Shown here: positions 45,183 through 54,625 of the stretch, piece by piece | How the letters are laid out: every line of letters begins with the position of its first letter | Numbering within the stretch: the stretch's first letter is position 1 | Origin: Enterococcus sp. 5H | GTDB taxonomy: Bacteria; Bacillota; Bacilli; Lactobacillales; Enterococcaceae | NCBI RefSeq assembly: GCF_028128615.1 | Contig: NZ_AMDP01000022.1 | Location: 124,001-188,000 of the forward strand | Direction of reading: 5' to 3' | DNA: 64,000 nucleotides | The notes under the pieces: model-generated | What the model saw: the letters and a program-made list of their open reading frames with translations, nothing else | What the model was told of the DNA's origin: nothing | Database searches by the model: none | Program-made: the position numbers and the translations under genes

Positions 45183-46535
45183 CTATATACTAAAAAATGT
45201 TTGATACAAGGCTTCAATTGCTTTTTTCTCTTGATTTTCCTGAATCCCAAACATAATACTTACCTCAGAAGATCCTTGGTTAATCATTTCCAAATTGATT
45301 CGGTTATCTGCTAAAGCTTGAGCACTGTCAGCCATAACACCAATCCTTTGGCGCATACCTTCGCCGACAATCATTAGCATGGACAAACCGTGAGTAATTC
45401 GTAATTCATCCGGTTCTAATTCTTTTTCCAGCCGTTCCATTAGTTGTTCCTCAATTTCAATTGATAATTGCTTCTCACGTAAAATAATTGAAATATCGTC
45501 AATTCCAGAAGGCATATGCTCGTAGCTTAAACCAAGCTCTTCTAAAATTTGTAATAGACGGCGACCAAAGCCTAATTCTCTATTCATTAAATACTTACTA
45601 ATATAAATACTGGCGAAACCTTGATCGCTGGCGATTCCGACAACAGGTTCATGTTCTACCGTACGTGAAGTGGTAATGAGTGTTCCAGGATGATCTGGAT
45701 TGTTAGTGTTTTTAATGACTACAGGGATATTGGCACGATAAGCGGGCATTAAGGCTTCGTCGTGAAGTACTGCAAAACCAGCATAAGCTAATTCACGCAT
45801 TTCCCGATAAGTCAGTTCTTTAATAGTTTTTGGTTCCCTCACAATACCCGGATGAGCAACGAAAATCCCGTTTACATCAGTAAAGTTTTCATAAATTTCT
45901 GCGCCTACTCCAGCGGCTACAATTGAACCAGTAATATCGGAACCACCTCTAGAGAAAGTACAAATCTCCCCAGTTTCCGTGTATCCAAAGAAACCTGGGA
46001 TTACTAAGATATCGTCCGTTGTTTTAAATTGATTAATCTTGCTCAAAGAAGAAGCTAAAATACGCGCATTTCCAGGTTCATCAGATACAATAATACCAAG
46101 ATCTTTTGGATTTTTATAACGAGCATTCAGCCCATTCTGCTGAAAAAAAGCTGCAACTAACTTAGCATTATTATCTTCGCCACTAGCTAAAAAAGCATCG
46201 AACAAATGTGGATTGTTATCTTTAGGTAGAGTAACTAGTTGCTGGATAGCATGTTGGATTTCAACCAAAACATCTTTATTGATAGCAAGCTCATCTAGGA
46301 TTGCTTCATAACGAGCCACGATTTTTTTGCAGATCTCTTCAGTATTTTCATTATTTGTATACGCATGATAATAAGCAATCAGTAAATCAGTTACTTTTAT
46401 ATCCTCTGAAGAACGTTTACCAGGAGCTGAAACAACCACAAACTTTCGTGAAACGTCTTCTTTTACGATATGTAAAACTTTCTCTAACTGAGCTGCTGAT
46501 GCGAGCGAGCTCCCTCCAAATTTTATGACTTTCAC
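45183..46535 (-). CDS. Aspartate kinase
   Basis: 450 residues from GTG 46535, eight bases after GGAG; longer frames lack a ribosome site. KVIKFGGSSLASAAQL is the amino-acid kinase start, FSRGGSDITGSIVAAGVGAE the nucleotide/aspartate site, and two ACT domains (from about 320 to the end, with ISKYLMNRELGF and MIVGEGMRQRIGVMA) provide feedback control. It makes aspartyl phosphate for lysine, threonine, methionine and cell-wall precursors. It stands alone; no lysine riboswitch is visible in the short upstream region. Confidence 0.93.
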   Translation of the reverse strand: MKVIKFGGSSLASAAQLEKVLHIVKEDVSRKFVVVSAPGKRSSEDIKVTDLLIAYYHAYTNNENTEEICKKIVARYEAILDELAINKDVLVEIQHAIQQLVTLPKDNNPHLFDAFLASGEDNNAKLVAAFFQQNGLNARYKNPKDLGIIVSDEPGNARILASSLSKINQFKTTDDILVIPGFFGYTETGEICTFSRGGSDITGSIVAAGVGAEIYENFTDVNGIFVAHPGIVREPKTIKELTYREMRELAYAGFAVLHDEALMPAYRANIPVVIKNTNNPDHPGTLITTSRTVEHEPVVGIASDQGFASIYISKYLMNRELGFGRRLLQILEELGLSYEHMPSGIDDISIILREKQLSIEIEEQLMERLEKELEPDELRITHGLSMLMIVGEGMRQRIGVMADSAQALADNRINLEMINQGSSEVSIMFGIQENQEKKAIEALYQTFFSI

Positions 46536-46729
46536 TTTTTTCACTCCTAATTTTAATAGATTTTTCATTATAATAGTAAAAGAATACCGAAATATTTCAG
46601 GAAAAGCAACTGCAAAAAGGACAATAATTCATATATTTACGTTATTTTTCTACAAATTTCTTCATTTTTTTTAAAACTTTTGTTAGACTAGTAGAGCTGA
46701 ACATGAATAGTCAAAAAAGGAGCGCCGAA

Positions 46730-47395
46730 ATGATGCAAAGATTTGAAGCAATTATTTTCGATTTAGATGGCGTGCTTGTTGACAGTGAAGAGTTTTATTA
46801 TCAACGAAGGAAAGCATTTCTCAAAAATTATAATTTATCGATTGAACAAATACCGATCCAATTTTTTATTGGAGCAGACATGCGCAGTTTATGGAAGACG
46901 ATTTTTGAAGTTAATGATACAATCTATGATGAAGCTTTTTTAACTGAGCACTATCTAAAATATAAAGAAGAACATCCGATTGATTACAGTAATTTGATTG
47001 AACCGGATGCAAAAAAAGTTTTACAGTATTTAAAAAGAAACGGATATAAAATTGGGTTAGCTTCATCGTCAACGACTGCTGTGATTCAAGAAGTGTTGAA
47101 AGAAGGACAATTTACGAGTTATTTTGATATTGTCGTAAGCGGAACACAATTTGAAAAGAGCAAACCAAACCCTGAGATTTATGAGTATACTGCAAGTAAG
47201 TTAGAAGTTAAACCTGAAAATTGTCTGGTAATCGAAGATTCAGAAAAAGGAATCCGAGCAGCTTATGATGCAAAGATGAGTGTTTGGGCCTTAAAAGACC
47301 TGCATTTTGGAATGGATCAACGATTAGCGGATGACAGTATTGCCACTCTTAGTGAAGTTTGCAAAAAGTTGCAATTATCAGAAGAAGTCGGTTAA
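46730..47395 (+). CDS. HAD hydrolase, beta-phosphoglucomutase-like
   Basis: 221 residues from ATG 46730, after AAAAAAGGAGCG; the longer frame from 46703 starts before that site. IIFDLDGVLVDSEEFYY (motif I), LASSSTTAVIQE (motif II), KSKPNPEIYEYTA (motif III) and VIEDSEKGIRAAYDA (motif IV) place it with PGMB-like HAD-I enzymes. It may isomerise or dephosphorylate a sugar phosphate. Monocistronic. Confidence 0.9.
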   Translation: MMQRFEAIIFDLDGVLVDSEEFYYQRRKAFLKNYNLSIEQIPIQFFIGADMRSLWKTIFEVNDTIYDEAFLTEHYLKYKEEHPIDYSNLIEPDAKKVLQYLKRNGYKIGLASSSTTAVIQEVLKEGQFTSYFDIVVSGTQFEKSKPNPEIYEYTASKLEVKPENCLVIEDSEKGIRAAYDAKMSVWALKDLHFGMDQRLADDSIATLSEVCKKLQLSEEVG

Positions 47396-47626
47396 AATAG
47401 ACTATAGTGCGTAAGAATATATTGCATTGTTACAAAGTCAAAACATTTCTTAAGAAATTACAATTAATTAGTGCTTGATTGAGTGGATTGTGGTATAATT
47501 TTCTGTAGGTGTTTTTAGACATTATTTAAGTAAATAAGAGACTAATGTGGCTGCTGAAGCAGATATGAATGTTATTTATCAGTAAGCACATTATCATATA
47601 TGGATAAATAAACGGAGGAACCATGA

Positions 47627-49348
47627 ATGAAGAATAATCTGATCATTATCGTAGTTTTAGCTATAATAATCATCGCAGCTGTACTGTATCTAGTTGGTTA
47701 TTTTATGAGAAAGAAAAATCAAATGAAACTCGATGATCTGGAAAAGAGGAAGGAAGATCTCTTCGACTTACCGGTGATTGAAGAAGTAGACGATGTCAAG
47801 AAGATGCACATGGTCGGTCAAAGTCAGAATACATTCAGAGAATGGAATCAACGTTGGACTGAGATTTCTACTCGTTCTTTTGCAGAATTAGAAAGTCAGA
47901 TTTTCGAAGTTGAAAATTTAAATGAAACCTTCCGTTTTATGAAAGCTAAGAGAGCTGTAGCTGAAGCTGATGAAACAATGTCTGAGATGGAATCAGAAGT
48001 TGAAATCATCCGTAACGGTCTGAAAGAACTGCGTGAAAGTGAAGAACGTAATTCACTAGAAGTTCAAAAGGCTCTAGATGTTTATGAAGAAATCAGCAAG
48101 CTGCTTCATGATGAAAAATCAGAATTTGGTTCTGCGTATCCGGAATTACAAAAACAACTAAAAAATATCGAAATTGAATTTACTCAGTTTGTTACATTAA
48201 ATACATCGGGAGATCCGATTGAAGCACGTGAAGTTTTGGAAAATGCTGAACGTCATACTTATGAGTTAGATGATGTTATGAAACGAATTCCACCGCTATA
48301 CGACGAATTGAACCGGACATTCCCAGATCAATTGAAAGAAATTGAAGAGGGCTATAAGCGCCTGATTGCAGATCACTATGTTTTCCCAGAGAAAAACTTC
48401 GAAGATGAATTAAGACGTGTACAAAAACGTGTGAAAAACTCTACAGTTGATTTAGAGAAAACAGAAGTTGATGCAGTAGAAGTTGCTAATCGTGATACAG
48501 CTAATGCGATTGATGCATTATATGAAATCATGGAACGTGAAATTAATGCGAAGAAATACGTTATCACAAATCATAAAGTTGTTGGCGATTATATCGCTCA
48601 CGCGCTAAAAAATAATCGTCAGTTAATGATTGAACTAGATCACACTTCACAAAGCTATACACTAAATCATAATGAATTAGGTCGTTCAAGAGGGTTCCAA
48701 ACTGAAATCGAAGAAATTATTCGTCGTTATGAAGATTTTGAACCGAAAATGAAAGAACATACAATTCCTTATTCTGAAGTACAAGCATTCTTTAAAGATT
48801 GTTACAAGATTTTGGATGATATCGAAAATCAACAAGTTGAAATTGATGATTCATTAAAAGAATTACGTAAAGGTGAAAAAGTAGCCCAAGAAAAAGTAGA
48901 TCAATATGATTTCCGTTTACGCAACATTAAACGCCATGTTGAAAAACAACGTTTACCTGGATTGCCTGCTGATTACCTAGAATTCTTCTTTGTTGCAACG
49001 GATCGAATTGAAGAGTTAAGCAAAGCGTTGAATCGTATCAGAATTAATATGGAAGAAATCAAAAAACTTTCTGATCTTTGTAATGAAGACTTAGAAATGT
49101 TAGATAAAAAAACCAATGATTTAGTTAATTCTGCTGCTTTAACAGAACAAATGATGCAGTATGCTAATCGCTATCGTCATACTCATGAAGCAATTCGTTT
49201 AGCAATGGAAAATAGCTTAGAACTATTTTCTAAAGAATACCGCTATCAAGATGCTTTGGATGAAATCGGAACTGCCCTTGAAAGAGTAGAACCGGGAGCA
49301 TTCAGACGAATTGAAGATTTATATTTTAAGAATTTAGATGCAGTTTAA
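47627..49348 (+). CDS. ezrA: Septation ring regulator EzrA
   Basis: 573 residues, the normal EzrA length; CGGAGGAACC precedes the ATG. One N-terminal membrane helix (NLIIIVVLAIIIIAAVLYLVG) with a short outside end, then a long cytoplasmic coiled-coil/spectrin-like array rich in Glu, Lys and Leu. EzrA binds FtsZ and the cell wall machinery and prevents extra septal rings. The 231-bp upstream region has an extended -10 TGGTATAAT near 47490-47498. In related genomes ezrA lies beside the cysteine desulfurase-thiI pair, as here. Confidence 0.96.
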   Translation: MKNNLIIIVVLAIIIIAAVLYLVGYFMRKKNQMKLDDLEKRKEDLFDLPVIEEVDDVKKMHMVGQSQNTFREWNQRWTEISTRSFAELESQIFEVENLNETFRFMKAKRAVAEADETMSEMESEVEIIRNGLKELRESEERNSLEVQKALDVYEEISKLLHDEKSEFGSAYPELQKQLKNIEIEFTQFVTLNTSGDPIEAREVLENAERHTYELDDVMKRIPPLYDELNRTFPDQLKEIEEGYKRLIADHYVFPEKNFEDELRRVQKRVKNSTVDLEKTEVDAVEVANRDTANAIDALYEIMEREINAKKYVITNHKVVGDYIAHALKNNRQLMIELDHTSQSYTLNHNELGRSRGFQTEIEEIIRRYEDFEPKMKEHTIPYSEVQAFFKDCYKILDDIENQQVEIDDSLKELRKGEKVAQEKVDQYDFRLRNIKRHVEKQRLPGLPADYLEFFFVATDRIEELSKALNRIRINMEEIKKLSDLCNEDLEMLDKKTNDLVNSAALTEQMMQYANRYRHTHEAIRLAMENSLELFSKEYRYQDALDEIGTALERVEPGAFRRIEDLYFKNLDAV

Positions 49349-49354
49349 GCAGAT

Positions 49355-49392
49355 AAAAAGGTTGAGAAAATATTTTCTCAACCTTTTTATTC
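49355..49392. terminator. Bidirectional terminator after ezrA
   Basis: AAAAAGGTTGAGAAAA / TTTTCTCAACCTTTTT, nearly perfect. Confidence 0.88.
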
Positions 49393-49405
49393 GATGTTTT
49401 TTAGT

Positions 49406-50263
49406 TTATCCAAAGTCTTCTATATTTAAATACTTAGTTTCACAATAATAGCCTTTGCCGCCAACATAAACTTTTTCTATTTCATTGCTGCTATCGGTTG
49501 CTAATTTAACTAATATTTCAGAGGGTGAATGCAGGGAATAACCTTGTTCAAATAGATAGACTTCTTTTTGTAAATGGAGCTGAGTATAAAGATAGCAAGC
49601 TAATGCTGCATTTGATGTCCCAGTTGCTGATTCCTCGTTAATATCGTATAGTGGAGCGAAATTTCTGCATATTATTCGATCATTGTTAAAAGTAAACAAA
49701 TGCATTCCGACAACATCATAATACTGGCTGAGTTCTTTAATTTTTTCAAAATTAGGATGTAAGGCATGCAATTGTGTTTCGTCATTTATAGGAATTAAAA
49801 TATCTTTTAATCCTGTGGAGACCATTTGAATTGGGGATTTATTGTCGATAATAGTAACGTCAAAACAGTCGCTGAACTTATTTGAAGATAAAACATCATA
49901 GAATGTTGGTTTTGTTTGCTCCATGAATATTATGTCATCAGTTATAGTAATCGCTAGAATGCCACTGTTTGTTTCAATAGTATAGCAATTTTTGAAAAGT
50001 TTATTTAAATGTTTCAGTACTGTAAAAGAACCGATTGTGGCATGACCGCACAAATCAACTTCTTCTTTGGGCGTAAAATACTCAAATTTATAATCAGCAA
50101 TTTCAGATTTTGATATAAATACAGTCTCCGCATAGCCTAATTGTTTAGCTATTGCCATTTTTTGTATAGCGGTTAATGTATGTTCCAAAAATACCACACC
50201 TGCTTTATTTCCACCTTTATTTTCCTTACTAAATGCACTTGCAACATAAACGGATATTTTCAT
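49406..50263 (-). CDS. PhzF-family isomerase-like protein
   Basis: 285 residues. NKGGNKAGVVFL near the start, GYAETVFISK (conserved Glu of the family), VDLCGHATIGSF and ESATGTSNAALACYLY are the PhzF pattern with a repeated hotdog-like DAP-epimerase fold. Members include phenazine isomerase but most, like this, have no known substrate. It lies alone and convergent with ezrA, inserted between ezrA and the desulfurase gene, and might be a later arrival. No clear Shine-Dalgarno beyond AAGCAGG. Confidence 0.88.
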   Translation of the reverse strand: MKISVYVASAFSKENKGGNKAGVVFLEHTLTAIQKMAIAKQLGYAETVFISKSEIADYKFEYFTPKEEVDLCGHATIGSFTVLKHLNKLFKNCYTIETNSGILAITITDDIIFMEQTKPTFYDVLSSNKFSDCFDVTIIDNKSPIQMVSTGLKDILIPINDETQLHALHPNFEKIKELSQYYDVVGMHLFTFNNDRIICRNFAPLYDINEESATGTSNAALACYLYTQLHLQKEVYLFEQGYSLHSPSEILVKLATDSSNEIEKVYVGGKGYYCETKYLNIEDFG

Positions 50264-50537
50264 TTAGCACCTGCTTTCTTCACTTATTATAAAGTGTAGC
50301 ATAGAAAGAATGGTGTATAAATATTATTGGATAAATTAGTTGTACAGTGCAAGAAAGTAATCATTTTTTAGCATCTAATCTTTCAAAAGATCGTTTCGCT
50401 AAAGTTCGAGATAAGATATTTAGAGCTCCTTTTTATTTGATTAGCTAGAATAATAGAACAAAATTAGTTCGTTTGGTTGAACTCCAAAATTAGAAAGTAT
50501 ATAATAGGAAAGAATTTCAAGAGAAGAAGGTTTTTAA
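50264..50537 (+). promoter_or_regulatory. Intergenic region with desulfurase promoter
   Basis: TTGAAC (50477-50482), 17-bp spacer and TATAAT (50500-50505) form a strong promoter 33 bp before the desulfurase ATG. The rest is AT-rich with only a weak AGCT...AGCT inverted repeat near 50423-50445. Confidence 0.65.
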
Positions 50538-51686
50538 ATGATATATTTTGATAATAGTGCAACGACTCCAATTTATCCTCAAGCCTTAGATACATATGTT
50601 AAAACTAGTCAGCGAATAATTGGGAATCCTTCAAGTTTACACGACTTAGGCAGCCAAGCAAATCGTTTGTTGGAACAAGCACGCAAACAAATTGCAGACT
50701 TGATTCAGGTAGAATCAGCTGAAATATATTTTACTAGCGGCGGAACCGAAGGAGATAACTGGATATTAAAAGGAACTGCAATAGAAAAGAAAAATTTTGG
50801 ACGACAGATCATAATTTCTAATATTGAACATCCGGCGGTTTCTGAAACGGCTCATCAGTTAGCGGAAAATGGTTTTGAAGTTTCGGTAGCTCCTGTTGAT
50901 GAACGTGGTTTTGTCAAAGTAGATGAGCTTGTTAAGCTGATTCGCAAAGACACAATTCTAGTCTCTGTGATGGCTGTGAATAATGAAATTGGCTCGATTC
51001 AACCGATACAAGAAATTAGTGAATGTTTAGAGCAGTATCCGACTATTCATTTTCACGTAGACGCTGTCCAAGCAATTGGAAAAGTAAAACAAGAAAAATG
51101 GTTAACTCCTCGCGTAGATTTTGCTACATTTTCAGCGCATAAATTTCACGGACCTAGAGGTGTGGGGTTTATTTACTGGAAGCAAGGGCGCAAACTTGCT
51201 CCATTATTAAACGGTGGTGGACAAGAAAAAAATCAACGAAGCAGCACAGAAAACGTTGCCGGGATTGTTTCGATGGCAAAAGCATTGCGTTTATATCTGG
51301 ATAAAAAAAGTGAAAAGCCTGAACATACAGCGATCATCCGCCGTTATCTAATCGAAGCTTTACAAGAATATGCAAATGTCACAATTTTTTCAAAAGAAAC
51401 TGATGATTTTGCGCCGCATATTTTGTGTTTTGCTTTAAAAGGGATTCGTGGTGAGGTTTTGGTCCATGCTTTAGAAGAAAAACAAATTTACACATCGACA
51501 ACTAGTGCTTGTTCTAGTAAGAAAAAATTAGCTAGCAGTACTCTGCATGGAATGAAAGTACCAGATTCTTTAGCAACTTCAGCGATTCGTGTAAGCTTAG
51601 ATGAAAGTAATACAATTGCCGAAGCAGAGCAGTTTATGATAATTTTTAACCAACTATATAAAAAATTTTCTATTATAAGGAGCTAA
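50538..51686 (+). CDS. Cysteine desulfurase, NifS/IscS-like
   Basis: 382 residues. [25 protein letters not shown], the PLP lysine in [14 protein letters not shown], and the mobile catalytic Cys loop TSACSSKK near residue 325. It takes sulfur from cysteine as a persulfide. thiI starts four bases after its stop, so it should be the dedicated donor for tRNA 4-thiouridine (NifZ-like in B. subtilis) rather than the Fe-S cluster desulfurase. Specific partnership is inferred from the operon. Confidence 0.93.
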   Translation: MIYFDNSATTPIYPQALDTYVKTSQRIIGNPSSLHDLGSQANRLLEQARKQIADLIQVESAEIYFTSGGTEGDNWILKGTAIEKKNFGRQIIISNIEHPAVSETAHQLAENGFEVSVAPVDERGFVKVDELVKLIRKDTILVSVMAVNNEIGSIQPIQEISECLEQYPTIHFHVDAVQAIGKVKQEKWLTPRVDFATFSAHKFHGPRGVGFIYWKQGRKLAPLLNGGGQEKNQRSSTENVAGIVSMAKALRLYLDKKSEKPEHTAIIRRYLIEALQEYANVTIFSKETDDFAPHILCFALKGIRGEVLVHALEEKQIYTSTTSACSSKKKLASSTLHGMKVPDSLATSAIRVSLDESNTIAEAEQFMIIFNQLYKKFSIIRS

Positions 51687-51690
51687 GTTA

Positions 51691-52896
51691 TTGAACTATA
51701 CAGAGATCATGGTTCGCTACGGCGAGCTTTCAACTAAAGGTAAAAATAGAAAAATGTTTATCGCGCAACTGGCGCAAAATGTAAAAAGAACTCTAAACGA
51801 TTTTCCTGCTGTAAAAATTCATGCCGATCGTGACCGTATGCATTTACTGTTAAACGGAGAAGACAGTACCCAAATCATGCCAAAATTAGCCAAAGTTTTT
51901 GGGATTCAAAATTTTTCACCGAGTATTCGAGTAGAAAAAACAATGCCGGCTATTCGTGAAATGGTACAAACAATTATTAAAAATGTTTATACAGCTGACC
52001 AAACATTTAAAATCACATCAAAACGTTCAGATCATTCATTTGAATTAGACTCAAATGAATTGAACCAAGAATTAGGTAATGCTGTTTTTGATGTTTTTCC
52101 AAATATCAAGGTTCAAATGAAAAAGCCGGATATCAATATTCGCGTAGAAATTCGTAAAGAAGGAGCATATCTTTCTTATGAAACAATTCGAGGTGTTGGC
52201 GGTTTGCCTGTTGGAACTGGCGGACGCGGGATGTTGATGTTATCAGGAGGAATTGATTCACCTGTAGCAGGCTATTTATCTATGAAGCGCGGCGTAGAAG
52301 TAGAAGCTGTTCATTTTGCCAGTCCACCGTATACAAGTGAGCAAGCATTACAAAAAGCCAAAGACTTAGCTGCTAAAATTGCTCCATATGCTGGCAGTAT
52401 CCAATTTATTGAAGTGCCTTTTACAGAAATTCAAGAAGAAATCAAACGAGTTGTACCAGAAGGTTATTTGATGACAGTTACTCGTCGAATGATGCTGCGT
52501 ATAACAGATGCGATTCGCGAATTACGTAAAGGCTTAGTAATTATCAATGGTGAATCATTAGGTCAAGTAGCCTCTCAGACATTACAAAGTATGGTAGCAA
52601 TCAATGAGGTCACCACAACACCGATTATTCGTCCAGTTGTTTCAATGGATAAAGGGGAAATTATTGAAATCGCAGAAAAAATTGATACATTTGAATTAGC
52701 TATACAGCCTTTTGAAGATTGTTGTACAATTTTTGCACCACCACAACCGAAAACTAGACCCAAATTGGATAAAGCTCAGGCGTATGAAGCTCGTTTGGAT
52801 GTAGAAGGTTTAATAGAGCGGGCTATGGCAGGCTTGAAAGTTAGTGAAATTACAGAATCTAGTGAGCAAAATGAAGATTTTGCCGATTTATTATAA
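51691..52896 (+). CDS. thiI: tRNA 4-thiouridine synthase ThiI
   Basis: 401 residues from TTG 51691, after [33 protein letters not shown] begins the ferredoxin-like/THUMP region (to about 165), followed by the PP-loop [16 protein letters not shown], and [13 protein letters not shown]. The C-terminal rhodanese domain of the E. coli enzyme is absent, as usual in Firmicutes. It thiolates U8 of tRNAs. Overlapping function in thiamine synthesis is unlikely without the rhodanese domain. Confidence 0.95.
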   Translation: MNYTEIMVRYGELSTKGKNRKMFIAQLAQNVKRTLNDFPAVKIHADRDRMHLLLNGEDSTQIMPKLAKVFGIQNFSPSIRVEKTMPAIREMVQTIIKNVYTADQTFKITSKRSDHSFELDSNELNQELGNAVFDVFPNIKVQMKKPDINIRVEIRKEGAYLSYETIRGVGGLPVGTGGRGMLMLSGGIDSPVAGYLSMKRGVEVEAVHFASPPYTSEQALQKAKDLAAKIAPYAGSIQFIEVPFTEIQEEIKRVVPEGYLMTVTRRMMLRITDAIRELRKGLVIINGESLGQVASQTLQSMVAINEVTTTPIIRPVVSMDKGEIIEIAEKIDTFELAIQPFEDCCTIFAPPQPKTRPKLDKAQAYEARLDVEGLIERAMAGLKVSEITESSEQNEDFADLL

Positions 52897-52905
52897 AAAA
52901 TTGCT

Positions 52906-52946
52906 GGAACAGACTTGGTAACGTTACCGAGTTTGTTCTTTTTATT
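52906..52946 (+). terminator. Terminator after thiI
   Basis: GGAACAGACTTGGT / ACCGAGTTTGTTC, then five T. Confidence 0.8.
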
Positions 52947-53048
52947 AGTTTTTTTTAATATATGATCTTCTTTTCACAAACTAGTTGCTCCTCGTATCGA
53001 AGCATGCTAAACTTAATATGTGAATTAAGTAACAAGGAGAGGTGAAAA

Positions 53049-53702
53049 ATGAAAGAATTACATACAGAAAAAACAATGCCGAAAGCAACAGCAAAGCGCT
53101 TACCACTTTATTTACGCTACTTGAAAATGCTTGGAGATTCAGGTGTAACAAGGATTAAGTCAAAAGAATTTAGTGATGTTATTCAAGTTCCGCCAGCAAC
53201 CATTCGTCGCGATTTTTCTCATTTAGGTGAGCTTGGGCGAAGTGGTTATGGTTACGATGTACCGTATTTAATTGAAGTATTTAGCCATATCTTAAACACA
53301 CAAGAAGAAAAAAGAATTGCTTTAATTGGCTGTGGTAACTTAGGCAAAGCATTGATTAAAAATAATTTTCGTAGAAATGAAAACTTAAATATCGTTTGTG
53401 CGTTTGATTCTTCAGATGCACTTACGGGACTTACGATTGACGATGTTATGATTCAGCCAATGGAAAAACTAGAAGAGGAAATCAAAAAAACAGGGGTAAC
53501 AGTAGCTATTTCAACTGTACCTAGCCAATTTGCTCAAGAAGCTATTGATAAAATTGTCGATGCAGGTATTACTGCGATTTTGAATTTTGCGCCCGATCGA
53601 GTTACAGTGCCTAACAATGTGAATGTTCAATATATTGATTTAACGACAGAATTGCAGACCTTGATTTATTTTGATGAAACTTTTTCTAGTAGTAAAGTTT
53701 AG
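53049..53702 (+). CDS. rex: Redox-sensing repressor Rex
   Basis: 217 residues; AAGGAGAGGTGAAAA precedes the ATG. N-terminal winged helix (AKRLPLYLRYLKML, VPPATIRRDFSHLGELGRSGYGYDV in parts) and a Rossmann domain (IALIGCGNLGKALI). Rex leaves DNA when NADH binds, derepressing fermentation and respiration genes. The C-terminal helix (LTTELQTLIYF) swaps in the dimer. tpx follows 84 bases later on the same strand. No good Rex box was seen in its upstream region. Confidence 0.95.
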   Translation: MKELHTEKTMPKATAKRLPLYLRYLKMLGDSGVTRIKSKEFSDVIQVPPATIRRDFSHLGELGRSGYGYDVPYLIEVFSHILNTQEEKRIALIGCGNLGKALIKNNFRRNENLNIVCAFDSSDALTGLTIDDVMIQPMEKLEEEIKKTGVTVAISTVPSQFAQEAIDKIVDAGITAILNFAPDRVTVPNNVNVQYIDLTTELQTLIYFDETFSSSKV

Positions 53703-53785
53703 CCTAAGTTAAGGCAAGAACTTTGTCATCGTTGATTTCTTCCTCTATACTAAGATTGAGATAGAAGTTTAAGGAGGAAGATAAG

Positions 53786-54277
53786 ATGAACGTAACAAGA
53801 AAAGGACAAGTAGTAGAAATTGTGGGCGTACAACCCAAAGTAAATGAAACAGCACCAGCATTTTCGTTAGCAAATTTAAATGATAAAGTAGTAAAGTTGT
53901 CTGATTTTGCTGGAAAGCCAGTGTTAATCAGCGTAGTGCCAGATATTGATACACGCATTTGTTCTTTACAAACGAAGCGATTTAATCAAGAAGCGGCTTC
54001 TGTTGAAGGCGTAAAATTTATTACGATTTCAAATAATACTAAAGAAGAACAAGCAACTTGGTGCGCTGCTGAAGGTGTTGATATGGAAATTCTCCATGAC
54101 ACTGAGGGCACATTTGGTGAAGCTTATGGTCTATTTATCCCGGAAATGGGGCATCTGGCTCGTGCAATTTTTGTGGTCGATAAAGATGGAAAATTAATTT
54201 ATGAAGCGATTTCTGCAGAAATTTCAGAAGAACCTGATTATGCAGCGGCTTTGGAACAAGCGAAATCGGCTCGTTAG
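53786..54277 (+). CDS. tpx: Thiol peroxidase Tpx
   Basis: 163 residues; TTAAGGAGGAAGATAAG precedes the ATG. PDIDTRICSLQTKRFN holds the peroxidatic Cys and TWCAAEGVD the resolving Cys of an atypical two-Cys peroxiredoxin. It reduces hydroperoxides with thioredoxin. Here the usual Thr-x-x-Val-Cys has Ile before Cys, a mild change. It lies after rex, a sensible neighbour for redox balance, and before the valS leader. Confidence 0.94.
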   Translation: MNVTRKGQVVEIVGVQPKVNETAPAFSLANLNDKVVKLSDFAGKPVLISVVPDIDTRICSLQTKRFNQEAASVEGVKFITISNNTKEEQATWCAAEGVDMEILHDTEGTFGEAYGLFIPEMGHLARAIFVVDKDGKLIYEAISAEISEEPDYAAALEQAKSAR

Positions 54278-54288
54278 TATTTTTCAAA

Positions 54289-54317
54289 TTGACTTATCTA
54301 GCACTTACATGTAAAAT
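54289..54317 (+). promoter_or_regulatory. Promoter of the valS leader
   Basis: TTGACT (54289-54294), 17-bp spacer, TAAAAT (54312-54317). Transcript start near 54324, in line with the T-box. Confidence 0.65.
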
Positions 54318-54324
54318 AATCATG

Positions 54325-54580
54325 CACAGACTATGAACAAGAGGAGTACTACTGGCATCGTTTTAGAGAGAAAATCAATTGGTGGGAGATTTTCACATAA
54401 CCAGTAAGAATGTAGCTTGGGAGTCAATGATTTGAAGTTAGTAGAATGATTCGAGTAGTGATCGTTACCTCACGAATGAAGCGGTGTTTGAGCAGTCGAA
54501 CACAATTTAGGTGGTACCGCGTATTGATATTACGCCCTAGAATACGAAAGTATTTTAGGGCTTATTTTTTATTTTCACGC
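54325..54580 (+). promoter_or_regulatory. T-box leader of valS
   Basis: Stem I opens with GAGGAGTAC (54341-54349); the universal T-box AGGTGGTACCGCG lies at 54509-54521, and the terminator GCCCTAGAATAC gaaa GTATTTTAGGGC (54534-54561) with a T-rich run follows. GTA at 54412-54414, in AATGTAGC, is a likely valine specifier codon. Uncharged tRNA-Val pairing with the T-box would form the antiterminator and allow valS transcription. Confidence 0.92.
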
Positions 54581-54625
54581 AAGACTTACTAGTCATTCAA
54601 ATAAGAAGAGAAAGAAGGAAAATCT

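Noticed and set aside
53010-53048. Rex operator before rex
   Set aside because: Only a half-site (TTCACAA) near 52973 was seen; no full TTGTGA-N6-TCACAA.
53704-53958. An 84-codon - strand frame over the start of tpx
   Set aside because: It is the antisense shadow of tpx, with no ribosome site.
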